Positions 8,184 through 19,406 of a stretch of DNA of 64,000 nucleotides are shown here, one piece after another; positions within the stretch are counted from its first letter, which is position 1; every line of letters starts with the position of its first letter. The notes below the pieces were generated by a model that saw only the letters and a program-made list of their open reading frames with translations, was not told the DNA's origin and did no database searches. The DNA comes from WVYX01 sp039586815 (GTDB taxonomy: Bacteria > Gemmatimonadota > Gemmatimonadetes > Gemmatimonadales > GWC2-71-9). The stretch spans positions 43,558 through 107,557 of the forward strand of contig JBDHJR010000008.1 of the NCBI GenBank assembly GCA_039586815.1, written 5' to 3'. The position numbers and the translations under genes were made by a program.

Positions 8184-8741
8184 ATGAAATGGCCCATACT
8201 GGCAGCCACGGCAGCGATCTGCGTTGCGACGGTAGGCTGTGACCGGGTGTCCCTGCCGTTCCTGAGCAAGGGTGATACCGACACGACGGCGGCCGACACC
8301 GCGACCGCGCTGGAAGCTGGTCCAGACACCACCGAGCTGGCGGCGGCCCCCCGGACGACGCAGCTGCAGCCCGTGACCCCCGAGCCGGAGCCCGCACGAC
8401 CCGTGCGGCAGCCCCTCGTGGGTTCCCTCGTGGATGAGCCGTGGTTCCCCACCGACACCGGCACCGTGCAGCCAGGCATGACCAGCATGGAAGTCATCGC
8501 GGTGTGGGGCGAGCCCGAGGCGGAGCGCACCGCGGGCAACCGCACGTATCTCTACTTCCGCAACGGGTGCGAGGTCACGTGCGGCACGTACGATGTCGTG
8601 TTCCTGGAGAACGACCAGGTGGTGGACGCCATCGTACGCGGACCGGGACACAACTACGCCGGAATGTCCTCGTCTCCCCCGGACCGGGAAGCACAGTTCA
8701 CCCCTCCCCAGCCGGGAGAGGAGGTACCGGGAGCGAACTGA
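8184..8741 (+). CDS. Putative lipoprotein with a BamE/SmpA-like segment
   Basis: 185 aa with a strong SD site (GGAGGAGGG) eight bases before ATG 8184. The signal peptide ends in TVGC, so Cys19 is the predicted lipidated residue. A low-complexity Thr/Ala/Pro linker follows. The C-terminal half (PGMTSMEVIAVWGEPEAER, then TYLYFRNGCE) resembles the small outer-membrane lipoprotein A (BamE/SmpA) fold, where a G-x-S/T-x-x-E-V helix precedes a G-x-P turn; this is a weak likeness, not an assignment. It overlaps the next gene by one base. A TATCTT box at 8138-8143 may belong to its promoter, but I see no good -35. Confidence 0.65.
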   Translation: MKWPILAATAAICVATVGCDRVSLPFLSKGDTDTTAADTATALEAGPDTTELAAAPRTTQLQPVTPEPEPARPVRQPLVGSLVDEPWFPTDTGTVQPGMTSMEVIAVWGEPEAERTAGNRTYLYFRNGCEVTCGTYDVVFLENDQVVDAIVRGPGHNYAGMSSSPPDREAQFTPPQPGEEVPGAN

Positions 8742-9046
8742 TGCCGGATAAGCCTAGTCGTAACGAAGACGAGTACTTCGCCAAGCAGTCGGCCGAGCTG
8801 ATCAAGGCGCGTAAAGAGCGGGCGCAGGGCGAGGCAGAGGTGGCGCAGCGCCGCTCGCACTTCATGAAGTGCCCGAAGTGCGGTGCGGACTTGACCACTG
8901 AGGATTACCACGGCGTCCAGATAGACCGCTGTCCCGAATGCAACGGCATGTGGCTGGACGCCGGCGAGGGCGAAGAGCTGCTGGCACGGGAGGATGCCGG
9001 GGTAATCAACATCTTCAAGTCGATCATGCGCGGCGTCGGCAGCTGA
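8741..9046 (+). CDS. Small zinc-ribbon protein (zf-TFIIB type)
   Basis: 101 aa. An N-terminal charged helix is followed by a treble-clef-like ribbon: MKCPKCGADL, about 20 residues, then DRCPECNGMWLDAGE, with Cys pairs C-x2-C and C-x2-C. The pattern GVQIDRCPECNGMWLD matches the TFIIB-type zinc ribbon family of unknown function, widespread in bacteria. The start overlaps the stop of the upstream lipoprotein gene by one base, so the two are probably translated together. Function unknown. Confidence 0.8.
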   Translation: MPDKPSRNEDEYFAKQSAELIKARKERAQGEAEVAQRRSHFMKCPKCGADLTTEDYHGVQIDRCPECNGMWLDAGEGEELLAREDAGVINIFKSIMRGVGS

Positions 9047-9128
9047 GCCGGCCGCGCCCCATGAACCGGATCTTCCTCCCTCCCTGCGGAACCCTCCGCA
9101 AGGCTGACGTGTTCTCTCCGAGCGAACC

Positions 9129-10529
9129 ATGTGCGGCATCTTTGGCGTAGTCGGCGTCGAGCAGGCGGCTGAGCTCACCTACCTCGGGCTCTATGCCCTG
9201 CAGCACCGCGGGCAGGAGTCGGCGGGTATCGTGAGCATCGAAGCGGACGGCCATGCCAGTGTGCGGCGCGACATGGGGTTGGTGTCGGAGATCTTCCCAC
9301 CCGAGGTGATCCGCCAGTTGCCCGGCTCGATAGCGATCGGCCACACACGGTACTCCACCACGGGAAGCTCGGTGCTGGCCAATGCCCAGCCTGCGGTGGT
9401 GAACTATCACCACGGCGCGCTCACCCTGGCACACAACGGCAACCTGACCAACGCCCAGGCTTTGCGCGAGGACCTGGTGCGCAAGGGCTCGATCTTCCAG
9501 TCCACGTCGGACTCCGAGGTCCTGATCCATCTCATCGCCCGGTCCGGCGCCCGCCAGCCCGAAGACCAGATCATGGACGCGCTGGAGCGGGTGGACGGCG
9601 CCTACACTCTGCTGCTCACGGTCGGCACGACCGTCTACGCCGTGGTAGACCCCAGGGGGTTCCGGCCGCTGGTGTTGGGCCGGCTGGGCGACGGTTGGGT
9701 GCTGGCCTCGGAGACCTGCGCGCTCGACATCGTGGGGGCGACGGCGGTACGCGAGCTCGAGCCCGGCGAGTGGCTGAAGATCGAGGACGGAAAGGTGGTG
9801 GACATGCCGAAGCTCAAGGCCAAACCACACCGTCGCTGCGTGTTCGAGCTGATCTACTTCTCGCGCCCCGACAGCGTGGTGTTCGGGGAGTCGGTCGACC
9901 GCGTGCGCCGTGAGCTGGGGCGCCAGCTGGCGCGGGAGCACCCCGTTCCAGACGCCGACTGCGTGTTCTCGGTGCCCGACTCGTCCAACGCCATGGCGCT
10001 GGGGTTCGCCGAGGAGAGCGGGATCGACCTGGAGCACGGCCTCATCCGCAACCACTACGTGGGCCGCACGTTCATCAATCCCGGACAGACCAGCCGCACC
10101 GCCAAGGTGCGCATCAAGTTCAATCCGGTGAAGGACGTCATCGAGGGGAAGCGCGTGGTGGTGGTGGACGACTCCATCGTGCGGGGCACGACCTCACGCG
10201 CTCTGATGCAGATGATCCGCCAGGCCGGGGCCAGTGAAGTCCACCTGCGCATCGCGTCCCATCCCATCACCGGCCCCTGCCTCTACGGTATCGACACGCC
10301 GCGGCGTGAGGAGTTGATCGCGGCGAAGCACTCGGTGCAGGAGATCCGCGAGCACCTGGGAGTGGACACCTTGGGCTACCTGTCGCTCGAGGGCATGCTC
10401 ACGGCCGCCGGCAGCACCGAGCGCTTCTGTCACGCCTGTTTCTCGGGCGACTACCCCACCGAGGTTCCGCAGGACCAACAGGAAAGCCGCACGGCATCAG
10501 GCGAGCAGGTCACGGCGCTGATGGAGTGA
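9129..10529 (+). CDS. purF: Amidophosphoribosyltransferase
   Basis: Commits PRPP to purine synthesis, using glutamine-derived ammonia to form phosphoribosylamine. 466 aa, starting MCGIFGVVG so that Cys2 becomes the N-terminal nucleophile with at most Met removal; no long propeptide. The PRPP loop is VVVVDDSIVRGTTS. Cysteines in RRCVFELIYFSRPDS, ITGPCLYG and FCHACFSGDY match the four ligands of the [4Fe-4S] B. subtilis-type enzyme. The 82-base leader contains a small hairpin, TGCGGA-ACCC-TCCGCA, near 9083-9098. Confidence 0.96.
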   Translation: MCGIFGVVGVEQAAELTYLGLYALQHRGQESAGIVSIEADGHASVRRDMGLVSEIFPPEVIRQLPGSIAIGHTRYSTTGSSVLANAQPAVVNYHHGALTLAHNGNLTNAQALREDLVRKGSIFQSTSDSEVLIHLIARSGARQPEDQIMDALERVDGAYTLLLTVGTTVYAVVDPRGFRPLVLGRLGDGWVLASETCALDIVGATAVRELEPGEWLKIEDGKVVDMPKLKAKPHRRCVFELIYFSRPDSVVFGESVDRVRRELGRQLAREHPVPDADCVFSVPDSSNAMALGFAEESGIDLEHGLIRNHYVGRTFINPGQTSRTAKVRIKFNPVKDVIEGKRVVVVDDSIVRGTTSRALMQMIRQAGASEVHLRIASHPITGPCLYGIDTPRREELIAAKHSVQEIREHLGVDTLGYLSLEGMLTAAGSTERFCHACFSGDYPTEVPQDQQESRTASGEQVTALME

Positions 10530-10633
10530 TCCGCGCCCCCCCTACCCTCCACACGCACCCCACGTAATCTTCATGGCGGCTTCACGTCGGGCCCTCAGTT
10601 TCTAGGAAACACACTCCGGGTAGGGACGGGACG

Positions 10634-13255
<2,622 letters not shown>

Positions 13256-13530
13256 CCCCCGGCTGCCGGAATGGCGCAACCCGCTCCGTCACCACGCGCC
13301 TCCCGTTTCTTGCTCGCCCGGGAGCCCGAGTTCTGCGTCGGGGGGTCGGCCGCAGCGCGATCAGGGGTTTTCCACATTGGAAGCCGCGGGGCGAGGCGCC
13401 AGCCAGTCCAGATCTCATAAGGGACTTTAGCCGCACTGAGGATCGTATTACACAACAAGCGTTTACAGCGCAGCACTTCAGGGACTAATGCGCTTGAGCC
13501 AATCTGACCTGCTGCCTCGAAATTGTGAAG
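13256..13530 (+). other. Non-coding gap between ppdK and ssrA terminator
   Basis: No credible gene: the only open frames run antisense into ppdK without family-like sequence. I see no clear intrinsic terminator for ppdK and no RNA I can name. The gap lies between the 3' ends of two converging transcripts. Confidence 0.5.
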
Positions 13531-13564
13531 AAAGCGGCCCCTCCGCCTCAGCGAAGGGGCCGCT
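13531..13564 (-). terminator. Rho-independent terminator of ssrA
   Basis: Perfect 10-bp stem (13533-13542 with 13555-13564; arms AGCGGCCCCT and AGGGGCCGCT) with a 12-base loop. On the minus strand it is followed by TTTCTTC, the expected U-rich tail. It begins eight bases after the tmRNA 3' end. Confidence 0.85.
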
Positions 13565-13571
13565 CCTGCAA

Positions 13572-13926
13572 TGGAGGCGCGGGGAATCGAACCCCGGTCC
13601 GAGCCTCGCTCCGGATCCGCGTCTACGTGCGTAGGCTGCGCTTGAGGTCTCCGTCGACTGGCGCCCAGCCGGCCAAATCGGCGGACAAGCCTTCTAAAGC
13701 TCTCACGTTGCGTGCGAAGGCGTCACGCCGCGCCAGCCCGAATTTGCGATACCCGCGTGCCGCCTCGGGCGGGCTACCTCGCGGGCAGGTGCTGTAAGCA
13801 GAGCTTACGCAGCCAGAGCCAAGTCAGTATTGGCAGTTTTAAAGTCCCCAGTGATTTGACCAGGACACCGGGAATCCTGGACACGCTGCGAAACCATCAC
13901 CAAACCCGTCGAAGCCAGTCGCCCCC
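13572..13926 (-). ncRNA. ssrA: Transfer-messenger RNA (tmRNA)
   Basis: Rescues stalled ribosomes and tags the nascent peptide for proteolysis. The 5' end GGGGGCGACUGGCUUCGACGG (13926 downward) and the 3' end with a GGGG-UUCGAUU-CCCC T arm form a 7-bp acceptor stem including G3-U70, the alanyl-tRNA synthetase identity pair. The discriminator A is at 13572 and CCA is not encoded. The tag reading frame runs from 13834 to 13805: GCC AAT ACT GAC TTG GCT CTG GCT GCG TAA, giving ANTDLALAA, with the usual ALAA degron end. About 355 nt, one-piece form. Confidence 0.96.
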
Positions 13927-13948
13927 TTCCCTGCTCGGGTACCCAAGA

Positions 13949-13977
13949 AAGATACGCAGCGCCCGGAGGCGCCAGCA
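13949..13977 (-). promoter_or_regulatory. Candidate ssrA promoter overlapping a terminator hairpin
   Basis: TTGCTG (13978-13973) and TATCTT (13954-13949) are 18 bases apart on the minus strand. The -35-like box is exactly the loop of the upstream terminator hairpin. A start near 13942 would leave a short 5' extension for RNase P to remove. Confidence 0.3.
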
Positions 13978-13990
13978 AGCGCCTCCGGGC
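13961..13990 (-). terminator. Hairpin after the dusB-larB-GGDEF operon
   Basis: Perfect 12-bp stem, GCCCGGAGGCGC pairing with GCGCCTCCGGGC, loop of six bases. It lies 27 bases after the diguanylate cyclase stop. The U-rich part (TATCTTTCTT) begins several bases past the stem, so efficiency is uncertain. Confidence 0.65.
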
Positions 13991-14017
13991 ACCTCGAACT
14001 CCAATGTCCTAGGCCGG

Positions 14018-15460
14018 TTAGGCCGAAGGGGCCCTACTCCCCGTCCCGGAGGCTGCCTCGACCCGATTGCGACCCCTGCTCTTGGCCTGATACAGCGCGG
14101 AATCGGCCGACGGCAGCAGGTTCTGGAGGTCCGCCACCGTCTGGGGATAGGCGGCCACGCCGAAGGAGCAGGTGATCTTGAGCTCGGCGCCGGACCATGG
14201 CACGACCGAGGCCTCCACCGACTTGCGGATGCGCTCTGCCACGTCCATTGCTGGCTGCAGCGGCGTGTGCGGCAGCCAGATGGCGAATTCCTCGCCCCCT
14301 ATGCGGGCCGCCACGTCGTCGTCGCGCAATGCCTGCCGGAACAGCCGCGCCACGTGCTTGAGAGCCGCGTCGCCCGCGGCGTGCCCGTGGTTGTCGTTCA
14401 CGCGCTTGAAGTGGTCGATGTCCACGCACAGCAGGGTGCCCGGCTCGGTGCCCCAGTTCTTCAGCGCCTCGTCCAGCGCGGCGCGGTTGGGCAACTGGGT
14501 CAGCCGGTCGGTCATCGCCTGGGTCTCGGCCGCCCTCACCTTGACCGCGTTGTTGAGCCGCGGCCCGGCATCCACCGCGAGGAACGCTATCCGCTCTTGC
14601 ACACTGGGTTCGAGCTTGTGCGGGGGGCCGAACACCACGAGTGCCCCGCACCCCTCTGCCCCGTCATGCAACGGGAACGCCGTGCCGGACTCGGAGCGGC
14701 GCCTTCTATCCGAGCGCGACCGGCCGAACAGGTCGTCCGGTGAGGCACCCACCACGGGGATGTCACCGGAACACGCCCTGCCGACCGCCGAGTCGGGACT
14801 CACCCGGAGCCCCAGCAGTCTCCGGTCCCCCTGGCGGGAGATGGCCACAACGCTCGCTTCGGTGACCGCCGGGTCGCGCAGCACAACGGCGGCAGTCCGC
14901 CCGGTGAGGCCGCGCACCGACTCGCACAACCCGAACGAGATGGCCTCGACGGACTCCGCCCCCATGACCATCCAGTCGGGCGCCCCGGCCAGATCGCCGT
15001 ACGCGTGGAACTCGCGCAACCGCTCCACCCTGAGCTCCGCGAGGAAAGCGCGCAGGTCCTCGGCCACCTTGCGCACATCCTCGGGGCCGGCGGTGTCGAA
15101 CGCCAGCACCACTGCACTGCCGATCTGCCCATCCCCCACGGCTACGATGACGTTTCCCTCGCGCACCACGTGCTCCCGCCCGTCCGCCAGGGAGAGCCGC
15201 GCCGTAGCCAGCGCTCGCTCGACCAGGGCATCGGGGGGTGGGGGCTCGCCGACGGACAGCACGGGCTCGCCGTCGGGCACAACCAGGCACGCGGCCGCGG
15301 CGCGGTTGGCCCGCCGTAGCAGGTCGACCACGTGCGGAACGTCGGCCGGCATGAGCTCGGGGCCAATCCCACCCATGCGGCGACGTTGCCACCAGGCGCG
15401 GGCAACCGCGCCGAGCAGCAGGCCCAGCACGAGTCCCAGGAGCAGAGGCCAGAGTGTCAT
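14018..15460 (-). CDS. Membrane-anchored diguanylate cyclase (GGDEF domain)
   Basis: 480 aa. One N-terminal membrane helix (residues 3-22) is followed by a long cytoplasmic sensor region without a motif I can name; parts read like a degenerate GAF domain. The C-terminal GGDEF domain has DIDHFKRVNDNHGHAAGD and the active-site RIGGEEF near residue 388, so c-di-GMP synthesis is expected. An R-x-x-D inhibitory site (RDDD) sits five residues before GGEEF, implying product feedback. It is the last gene of the dusB-larB unit, its ATG overlapping the larB stop (ATGA). What it senses is unknown. Confidence 0.9.
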   Translation of the reverse strand: MTLWPLLLGLVLGLLLGAVARAWWQRRRMGGIGPELMPADVPHVVDLLRRANRAAAACLVVPDGEPVLSVGEPPPPDALVERALATARLSLADGREHVVREGNVIVAVGDGQIGSAVVLAFDTAGPEDVRKVAEDLRAFLAELRVERLREFHAYGDLAGAPDWMVMGAESVEAISFGLCESVRGLTGRTAAVVLRDPAVTEASVVAISRQGDRRLLGLRVSPDSAVGRACSGDIPVVGASPDDLFGRSRSDRRRRSESGTAFPLHDGAEGCGALVVFGPPHKLEPSVQERIAFLAVDAGPRLNNAVKVRAAETQAMTDRLTQLPNRAALDEALKNWGTEPGTLLCVDIDHFKRVNDNHGHAAGDAALKHVARLFRQALRDDDVAARIGGEEFAIWLPHTPLQPAMDVAERIRKSVEASVVPWSGAELKITCSFGVAAYPQTVADLQNLLPSADSALYQAKSRGRNRVEAASGTGSRAPSA

Positions 15461-16212
15461 GAGGAAAGGTGGTTGATGCGGGATGCCGCCACCGCGGCAC
15501 CGAATCCATTGTCGATGTTCACGACGACCACGCCGGAGGCACAGGAATTGAGCATTGCGAGCAATGCCGAAATCCCCTCGAAGGCGGCTCCGTAGCCCAC
15601 GCTGGTCGGGACAGCAATCACGGGCACTTTCACCATTCCTCCCACGACACTGGCCAGGGCGCCATCCATGCCTGCGACAACTATGAGGACTGAAGCCTCA
15701 TTGAGCAACTCCGACTGCCGCAGGATGCGGTGAATGCCGGCGACCCCCACATCGGCCAGAACCTCTACCCGGTTTCCCATGGCGCGTGCCACGACGGCGG
15801 CTTCCTCGGCCACCGGGAGATCCGAGGTGCCGGCCGTCACTACCAGGATCATGCCGGCCGCAGCGGGCGGTGGCTGATCGGGCGCCAGGTGCACGGTCCT
15901 CGCGAGCTCGTTCACCTCCACCCGGGGGAACCGCTCTCGCAGCGCGCCGCGCACCGGGCCCTCGGCCCGGGTTGCCAGGAAGGTGCCCGAGCCGGCCTCG
16001 AGCGACTCACAAATCCCGACCACCTGCTCGACCGTCTTGCCCTGGCACAACACCACCTCCGGGAACCCCTGGATCAGAGGTCGCAGGTGATCCACCTGGG
16101 CATACGGAAGTTCGTCTATGGGGAATCGACTCAGCTGCTTGAGAGCCTGCTCGGGAGACAGCTCCCCCCGGGAGACCTGCTCGACGAGGGCGCGGAGCCG
16201 TTCCTCGCTCAC
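15457..16212 (-). CDS. larB: LarB, nickel-pincer cofactor biosynthesis protein
   Basis: LarB carboxylates and hydrolyses nicotinic acid adenine dinucleotide in the first step of making the NPN cofactor of lactate racemase and related LarA enzymes. 251 aa from GTG 16212, which overlaps the dusB stop (GTGA). Family blocks: PEVVLCQGKT, LVVTAGTSDLPVAEEA, VADVG-type segment LADVGVAGIHR, VAGMDGALASVVGG and VPTSVGYGAAFEG. The C-terminal part resembles PurE, as known for LarB. LarC, LarE and LarA are not in the window. Confidence 0.9.
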   Translation of the reverse strand: MSEERLRALVEQVSRGELSPEQALKQLSRFPIDELPYAQVDHLRPLIQGFPEVVLCQGKTVEQVVGICESLEAGSGTFLATRAEGPVRGALRERFPRVEVNELARTVHLAPDQPPPAAAGMILVVTAGTSDLPVAEEAAVVARAMGNRVEVLADVGVAGIHRILRQSELLNEASVLIVVAGMDGALASVVGGMVKVPVIAVPTSVGYGAAFEGISALLAMLNSCASGVVVVNIDNGFGAAVAASRINHLSS

Positions 16213-17192
16213 CCGACGGCCTGAAAGGGCTCCAGGTACTCGCGGAAGACCCGCTCGATCTCGGCCATCGACTCGATCTGGTGCAGGCGCTGGCGCAGGG
16301 CGGCCGCGCGCGGCAGGCCGCGCACGTACCACCCCAGGTGCTTGCGGAACTCGATAGCGGTGCGGCGGTCGTCGCCCTGGATCTCGACCTGGAGCCGCGC
16401 GTGCCGCAGTGCCACCGCGAAGCGCTCGGCCGCTGCGGGTGCCGGGCGAGGCGCCTTGCCATCGAGCAGCGCACGCGCCTGTTGGAACAGCCAGGGGTTG
16501 CCGAAGGACCCGCGCGCGATCATGACGCCGTCGCAGCCGGTCTCACGCCTCATGCGCACCACGTCCTCGGCGGTCTTGACGTCGCCGTTGCCGATGACGG
16601 GGATCTCCAGGGCGCGCTTCACGGCCGCGATCTCCTCCCACCGGGCGTGCCCCTCGTACATCTGCGTGCGGGTGCGCGGGTGCAGCGCGAGCGCCTGCGC
16701 CCCGGCATCCTGGCAGCGCAGCGCGATCGCAACCGGGTCGCGGGTCGGCTCGTCCCAGCCGCTGCGGATCTTCACGGTGACCGGCACACGCACCGCGGCT
16801 CGCACCCTGCGGATGATGTCCTGAACCAAGTCCAGATCCTTGAGGCACCCCGACCCGCCGTTGCGCCTCACGACCTTCTTGACCGGGCACCCGAAGTTGA
16901 TGTCGATGAAGTCGGGACCGTAGTGCTGCTCCACCAGCGCGGCCGCCTCGGCCATGGCGTCGGCCTCGGCACCGTACAGCTGTATCCCTATGGGACGCTC
17001 CTCCGGCGTGAAGTACGCTCCGTCGTGCACGCTCTCGACGCCCCGCCTGAGTCCCTCGGACGACAGGAACTCCGACACGACCACGTCGGCTCCGAATGAG
17101 CGGCACAGGCGCCGAAACGGAGGCTCCGAAACCCCGGCCATGGGAGCCAGGAAGAGCGGTACGTTTGCGCGCACGGGATACGGAAATGCCAT
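16209..17192 (-). CDS. dus: tRNA-dihydrouridine synthase, DusB family
   Basis: FMN enzyme reducing uridines in the tRNA D loop. 327 aa. The opening LFLAPMAGVSEPPFRRLCR binds FMN; DINFGCPVKKVVRRNGGSG carries the catalytic Cys102; TVKIRSGWDE, HPRTRTQMYEG and VIGNGDVKTAEDV are the remaining signature blocks. The pattern DINFGCPVKKV points to the DusB branch. It opens the operon with larB and the GGDEF gene. Its ATG lies only nine bases after a TAAGTT -10-like box, so the leader would be very short or absent. Confidence 0.93.
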   Translation of the reverse strand: MAFPYPVRANVPLFLAPMAGVSEPPFRRLCRSFGADVVVSEFLSSEGLRRGVESVHDGAYFTPEERPIGIQLYGAEADAMAEAAALVEQHYGPDFIDINFGCPVKKVVRRNGGSGCLKDLDLVQDIIRRVRAAVRVPVTVKIRSGWDEPTRDPVAIALRCQDAGAQALALHPRTRTQMYEGHARWEEIAAVKRALEIPVIGNGDVKTAEDVVRMRRETGCDGVMIARGSFGNPWLFQQARALLDGKAPRPAPAAAERFAVALRHARLQVEIQGDDRRTAIEFRKHLGWYVRGLPRAAALRQRLHQIESMAEIERVFREYLEPFQAVG

Positions 17193-17201
17193 AATAGAGC
17201 G

Positions 17202-17230
17202 AACTTAACGAGCCCCGGACCCACCGGCAA
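17202..17230 (-). promoter_or_regulatory. Candidate dusB operon promoter
   Basis: TTGCCG (17230-17225), 17-base spacer, TAAGTT (17207-17202). It is back to back with the ptsN promoter. Confidence 0.4.
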
Positions 17231-17239
17231 CCAAACGGT

Positions 17240-17268
17240 TTGACAGCCTCACCGGCGGTCCGTTACGT
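17240..17268 (+). promoter_or_regulatory. Candidate ptsN promoter
   Basis: TTGACA (17240-17245), 17-base spacer, TTACGT (17263-17268). The -35 is perfect and the -10 poor. Confidence 0.45.
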
Positions 17269-17301
17269 TTCGCGGTCCTTCCACAACTGACCACGACTAT
17301 C

Positions 17302-17754
17302 ATGCATCTAAAAGAATTCTTCGCTCCTGACGCCATCTCGCTGAAGCTGGAAGGCTCGGAGAAAGACGAGATCCTGAAGGAACTCATCACGCTGCTGAAG
17401 CTGGACGAGAAGTCCGAGACGATGCTGTACAAGATGCTGAAGCGGCGAGAGAACCTCGGGTCCACCGGAATCGGACGTGGTATCGCCATTCCCCACTGCC
17501 GCTCGCTGGTGGTGAACCGACTGAGGGTCGCGTTCGGCCGCAGGGCCGACGGCGTGGACTTCAAGGCAATCGACGACAAGCCCGTGTTCGACTTCTTCCT
17601 CATCGTCGCTCCGCCCCTGGAAGTCTCGAACCAGTACCTCCCGGTGCTGGGGAAGATCGCCCAGTTTGCCAAGGAGCCGGACGTGCCGGACAGGCTGGGA
17701 GAACTCGACTCGCCGGAGCAGTTCCTCCAGCTGTTGGACGAGAAGGGCGTCTAG
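17302..17754 (+). CDS. ptsN: PTS EIIA-like protein (PtsN/nitrogen-type)
   Basis: 150 aa, a single PTS EIIA type-2 domain. His65 in GRGIAIPHCRS is the phosphorylation site; LGSTGIGRG precedes it as in the family. It could be a regulatory EIIA-Ntr, receiving phosphate from EI and NPr rather than serving sugar uptake, since no permease is near. It is alone between the divergent dusB and the convergent guaA. The 82 bases between its stop and the guaA stop contain a GGTAC/GTACC inverted repeat but no clear terminator. Confidence 0.85.
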   Translation: MHLKEFFAPDAISLKLEGSEKDEILKELITLLKLDEKSETMLYKMLKRRENLGSTGIGRGIAIPHCRSLVVNRLRVAFGRRADGVDFKAIDDKPVFDFFLIVAPPLEVSNQYLPVLGKIAQFAKEPDVPDRLGELDSPEQFLQLLDEKGV

Positions 17755-17836
17755 GAGCCGAGAACAGAGGACGGTACTTCAGCCTGTCGTACCCTTCCCC
17801 GTTCCCCCTTCCCCGGGGCGGTGGGCGGCGGTGGTG

Positions 17837-19396
17837 CTACTCCCACTCGATGGTGGCGGGCGGCTTCGAGCTGACGTCGTAGACGACCCGATTCACACCG
17901 CTCACTTCGTTGATGATGCGGTTGGCGATCTGCCCGATCACATCGGGCGGGAAGGGATACCAGTCGGCGGTCATGCCGTCGGTGCTGGTCACCGCGCGTA
18001 GGGCAACCACGTTCTCGTAGGTGCGGGCGTCGCCCATCACCCCCACAGCCTGCACCGGAAGCAGCACGGCAAAGGCCTGCCAGATGTCGTCGTAGCAGCC
18101 GGCGCGGCGGATCTCCTCCAGGTAGATCGAGTCCGCCTCCTGCAGCACCCTGATGCGCTCCTCAGTGACGGGACCGAGAATGCGCACCGCCAGGCCCGGA
18201 CCGGGGAACGGGTGGCGTCCCACGATCTCCTCCGGTAACCCCAGCTCGCGCCCCACCTGGCGCACCTCGTCCTTGAACAGCTCGCGCAACGGTTCGATCA
18301 GCTCGAACGGCAGATCGGGCCGCAGCCCGCCCACGTTGTGGTGGGTCTTGATGGTGACGGAGGGGCCACCACGCGGCGACAGCGACTCGATCACATCGGG
18401 GTAGAGGGTGCCTTGCACCAGATAGCCCACACCCTTCCCTACCTCCTGTGCCGCTTCCTCGAAGACGTCGATAAAGGTGTGCCCGATGATGCGGCGCTTC
18501 TCCTCCGGGTCTTCCACGTCGCGCAGGCGCTCGAGGAACTGTGCAGAGGCGTTGACCGACCGCAGGTCTATGCCGAGAGCCGAGCCAAACACTCGCTCCA
18601 CGTACTCCGCCTCGTGCAGCCGCAGCAGTCCGTGATCTACGAATATGCAGGTGAGCCGATCCCCCAGGGCACGGTGGACCAGCACGGCAGCGACGGCGGA
18701 ATCCACGCCGCCCGAGAGGCCGCAGATCGCATGCCCTTTGGCACCCACGCGCTCGCGTATCGCCTCCACCTGCTCCGCGATGAAGTGCCCGGCGGTCCAG
18801 TCGGGCGTGCAGCGGCAGATCTGGAACAGGAAGTTGCTGAGGATCTCTCCGCCGCGGGGCGTGTGGTGTACCTCCGGGTGAAACTGCACCCCGTACAGGC
18901 GCCGCCCCGCATGGGCGAATGCCGCGATCGGGCTGTTGACGCTGGAGGCGCCCACCTCGAAGCCATCCGCCAGGCCGGTCATCCGATCACCGTGGCTCAT
19001 CCACACGTGGGACCGCTCGCCCGGCTCGAACCCCCCGAACAGCTCCCCCGGATCGCGAATCTCGATCTCGGCACGCCCGTATTCCCGCTCCCCCGCGGGC
19101 TCCACCGTGCCCCCGGCGGCCAGATTGAGCAGACCCATTCCGTAGCACACTCCGAGAATGGGGGTCTCGAGATCGGCGAATCCCTGCGGCAGCTGCGGAG
19201 CCCCCTCCTCGTACACAGAGCGGGGACCGCCGGAGAGGATGATCCCCTTGGGGTGCAGTGCCCGGACCTCTTCCACCGATGCGGGCGGCGGGTGGATCTC
19301 GCAGTACACGTGCGACTCCCGCACGCGCCGGGCAATCAGCTGCGTGTACTGCGAGCCGTAGTCCAGAATAAGGATGCCGTTGGAGAGATCCGTCAT
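17837..19396 (-). CDS. guaA: GMP synthase (glutamine-hydrolysing)
   Basis: Aminates XMP to GMP. 519 aa from ATG 19396, preceded by a GGAGGG SD site. The class I glutamine amidotransferase domain has Cys84 in LGVCYGMG and FHPEVHHT; the ATP pyrophosphatase P-loop is GLSGGVDSAVAAV; the C-terminal dimerisation domain ends KPPATIEWE. It is the last gene of the mreB-guaA run, ten bases after proS. Confidence 0.96.
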   Translation of the reverse strand: MTDLSNGILILDYGSQYTQLIARRVRESHVYCEIHPPPASVEEVRALHPKGIILSGGPRSVYEEGAPQLPQGFADLETPILGVCYGMGLLNLAAGGTVEPAGEREYGRAEIEIRDPGELFGGFEPGERSHVWMSHGDRMTGLADGFEVGASSVNSPIAAFAHAGRRLYGVQFHPEVHHTPRGGEILSNFLFQICRCTPDWTAGHFIAEQVEAIRERVGAKGHAICGLSGGVDSAVAAVLVHRALGDRLTCIFVDHGLLRLHEAEYVERVFGSALGIDLRSVNASAQFLERLRDVEDPEEKRRIIGHTFIDVFEEAAQEVGKGVGYLVQGTLYPDVIESLSPRGGPSVTIKTHHNVGGLRPDLPFELIEPLRELFKDEVRQVGRELGLPEEIVGRHPFPGPGLAVRILGPVTEERIRVLQEADSIYLEEIRRAGCYDDIWQAFAVLLPVQAVGVMGDARTYENVVALRAVTSTDGMTADWYPFPPDVIGQIANRIINEVSGVNRVVYDVSSKPPATIEWE

Positions 19397-19406
19397 GGAC
19401 CCTCCC

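Noticed and set aside
6698..8545. A 615-codon minus-strand frame under psd, pssA and the lipoprotein
   Set aside because: Composition is Arg/Pro/Gly-rich and it runs antisense to two clear enzymes.
9083..9098. TGCGGA-ACCC-TCCGCA hairpin before purF as a purine riboswitch
   Set aside because: Only a 6-bp stem; none of the conserved junction sequence of purine riboswitches is present.
13712..14743. A 343-codon plus-strand frame through ssrA and the GGDEF gene
   Set aside because: Overlaps the tmRNA and is antisense to a clear GGDEF domain.
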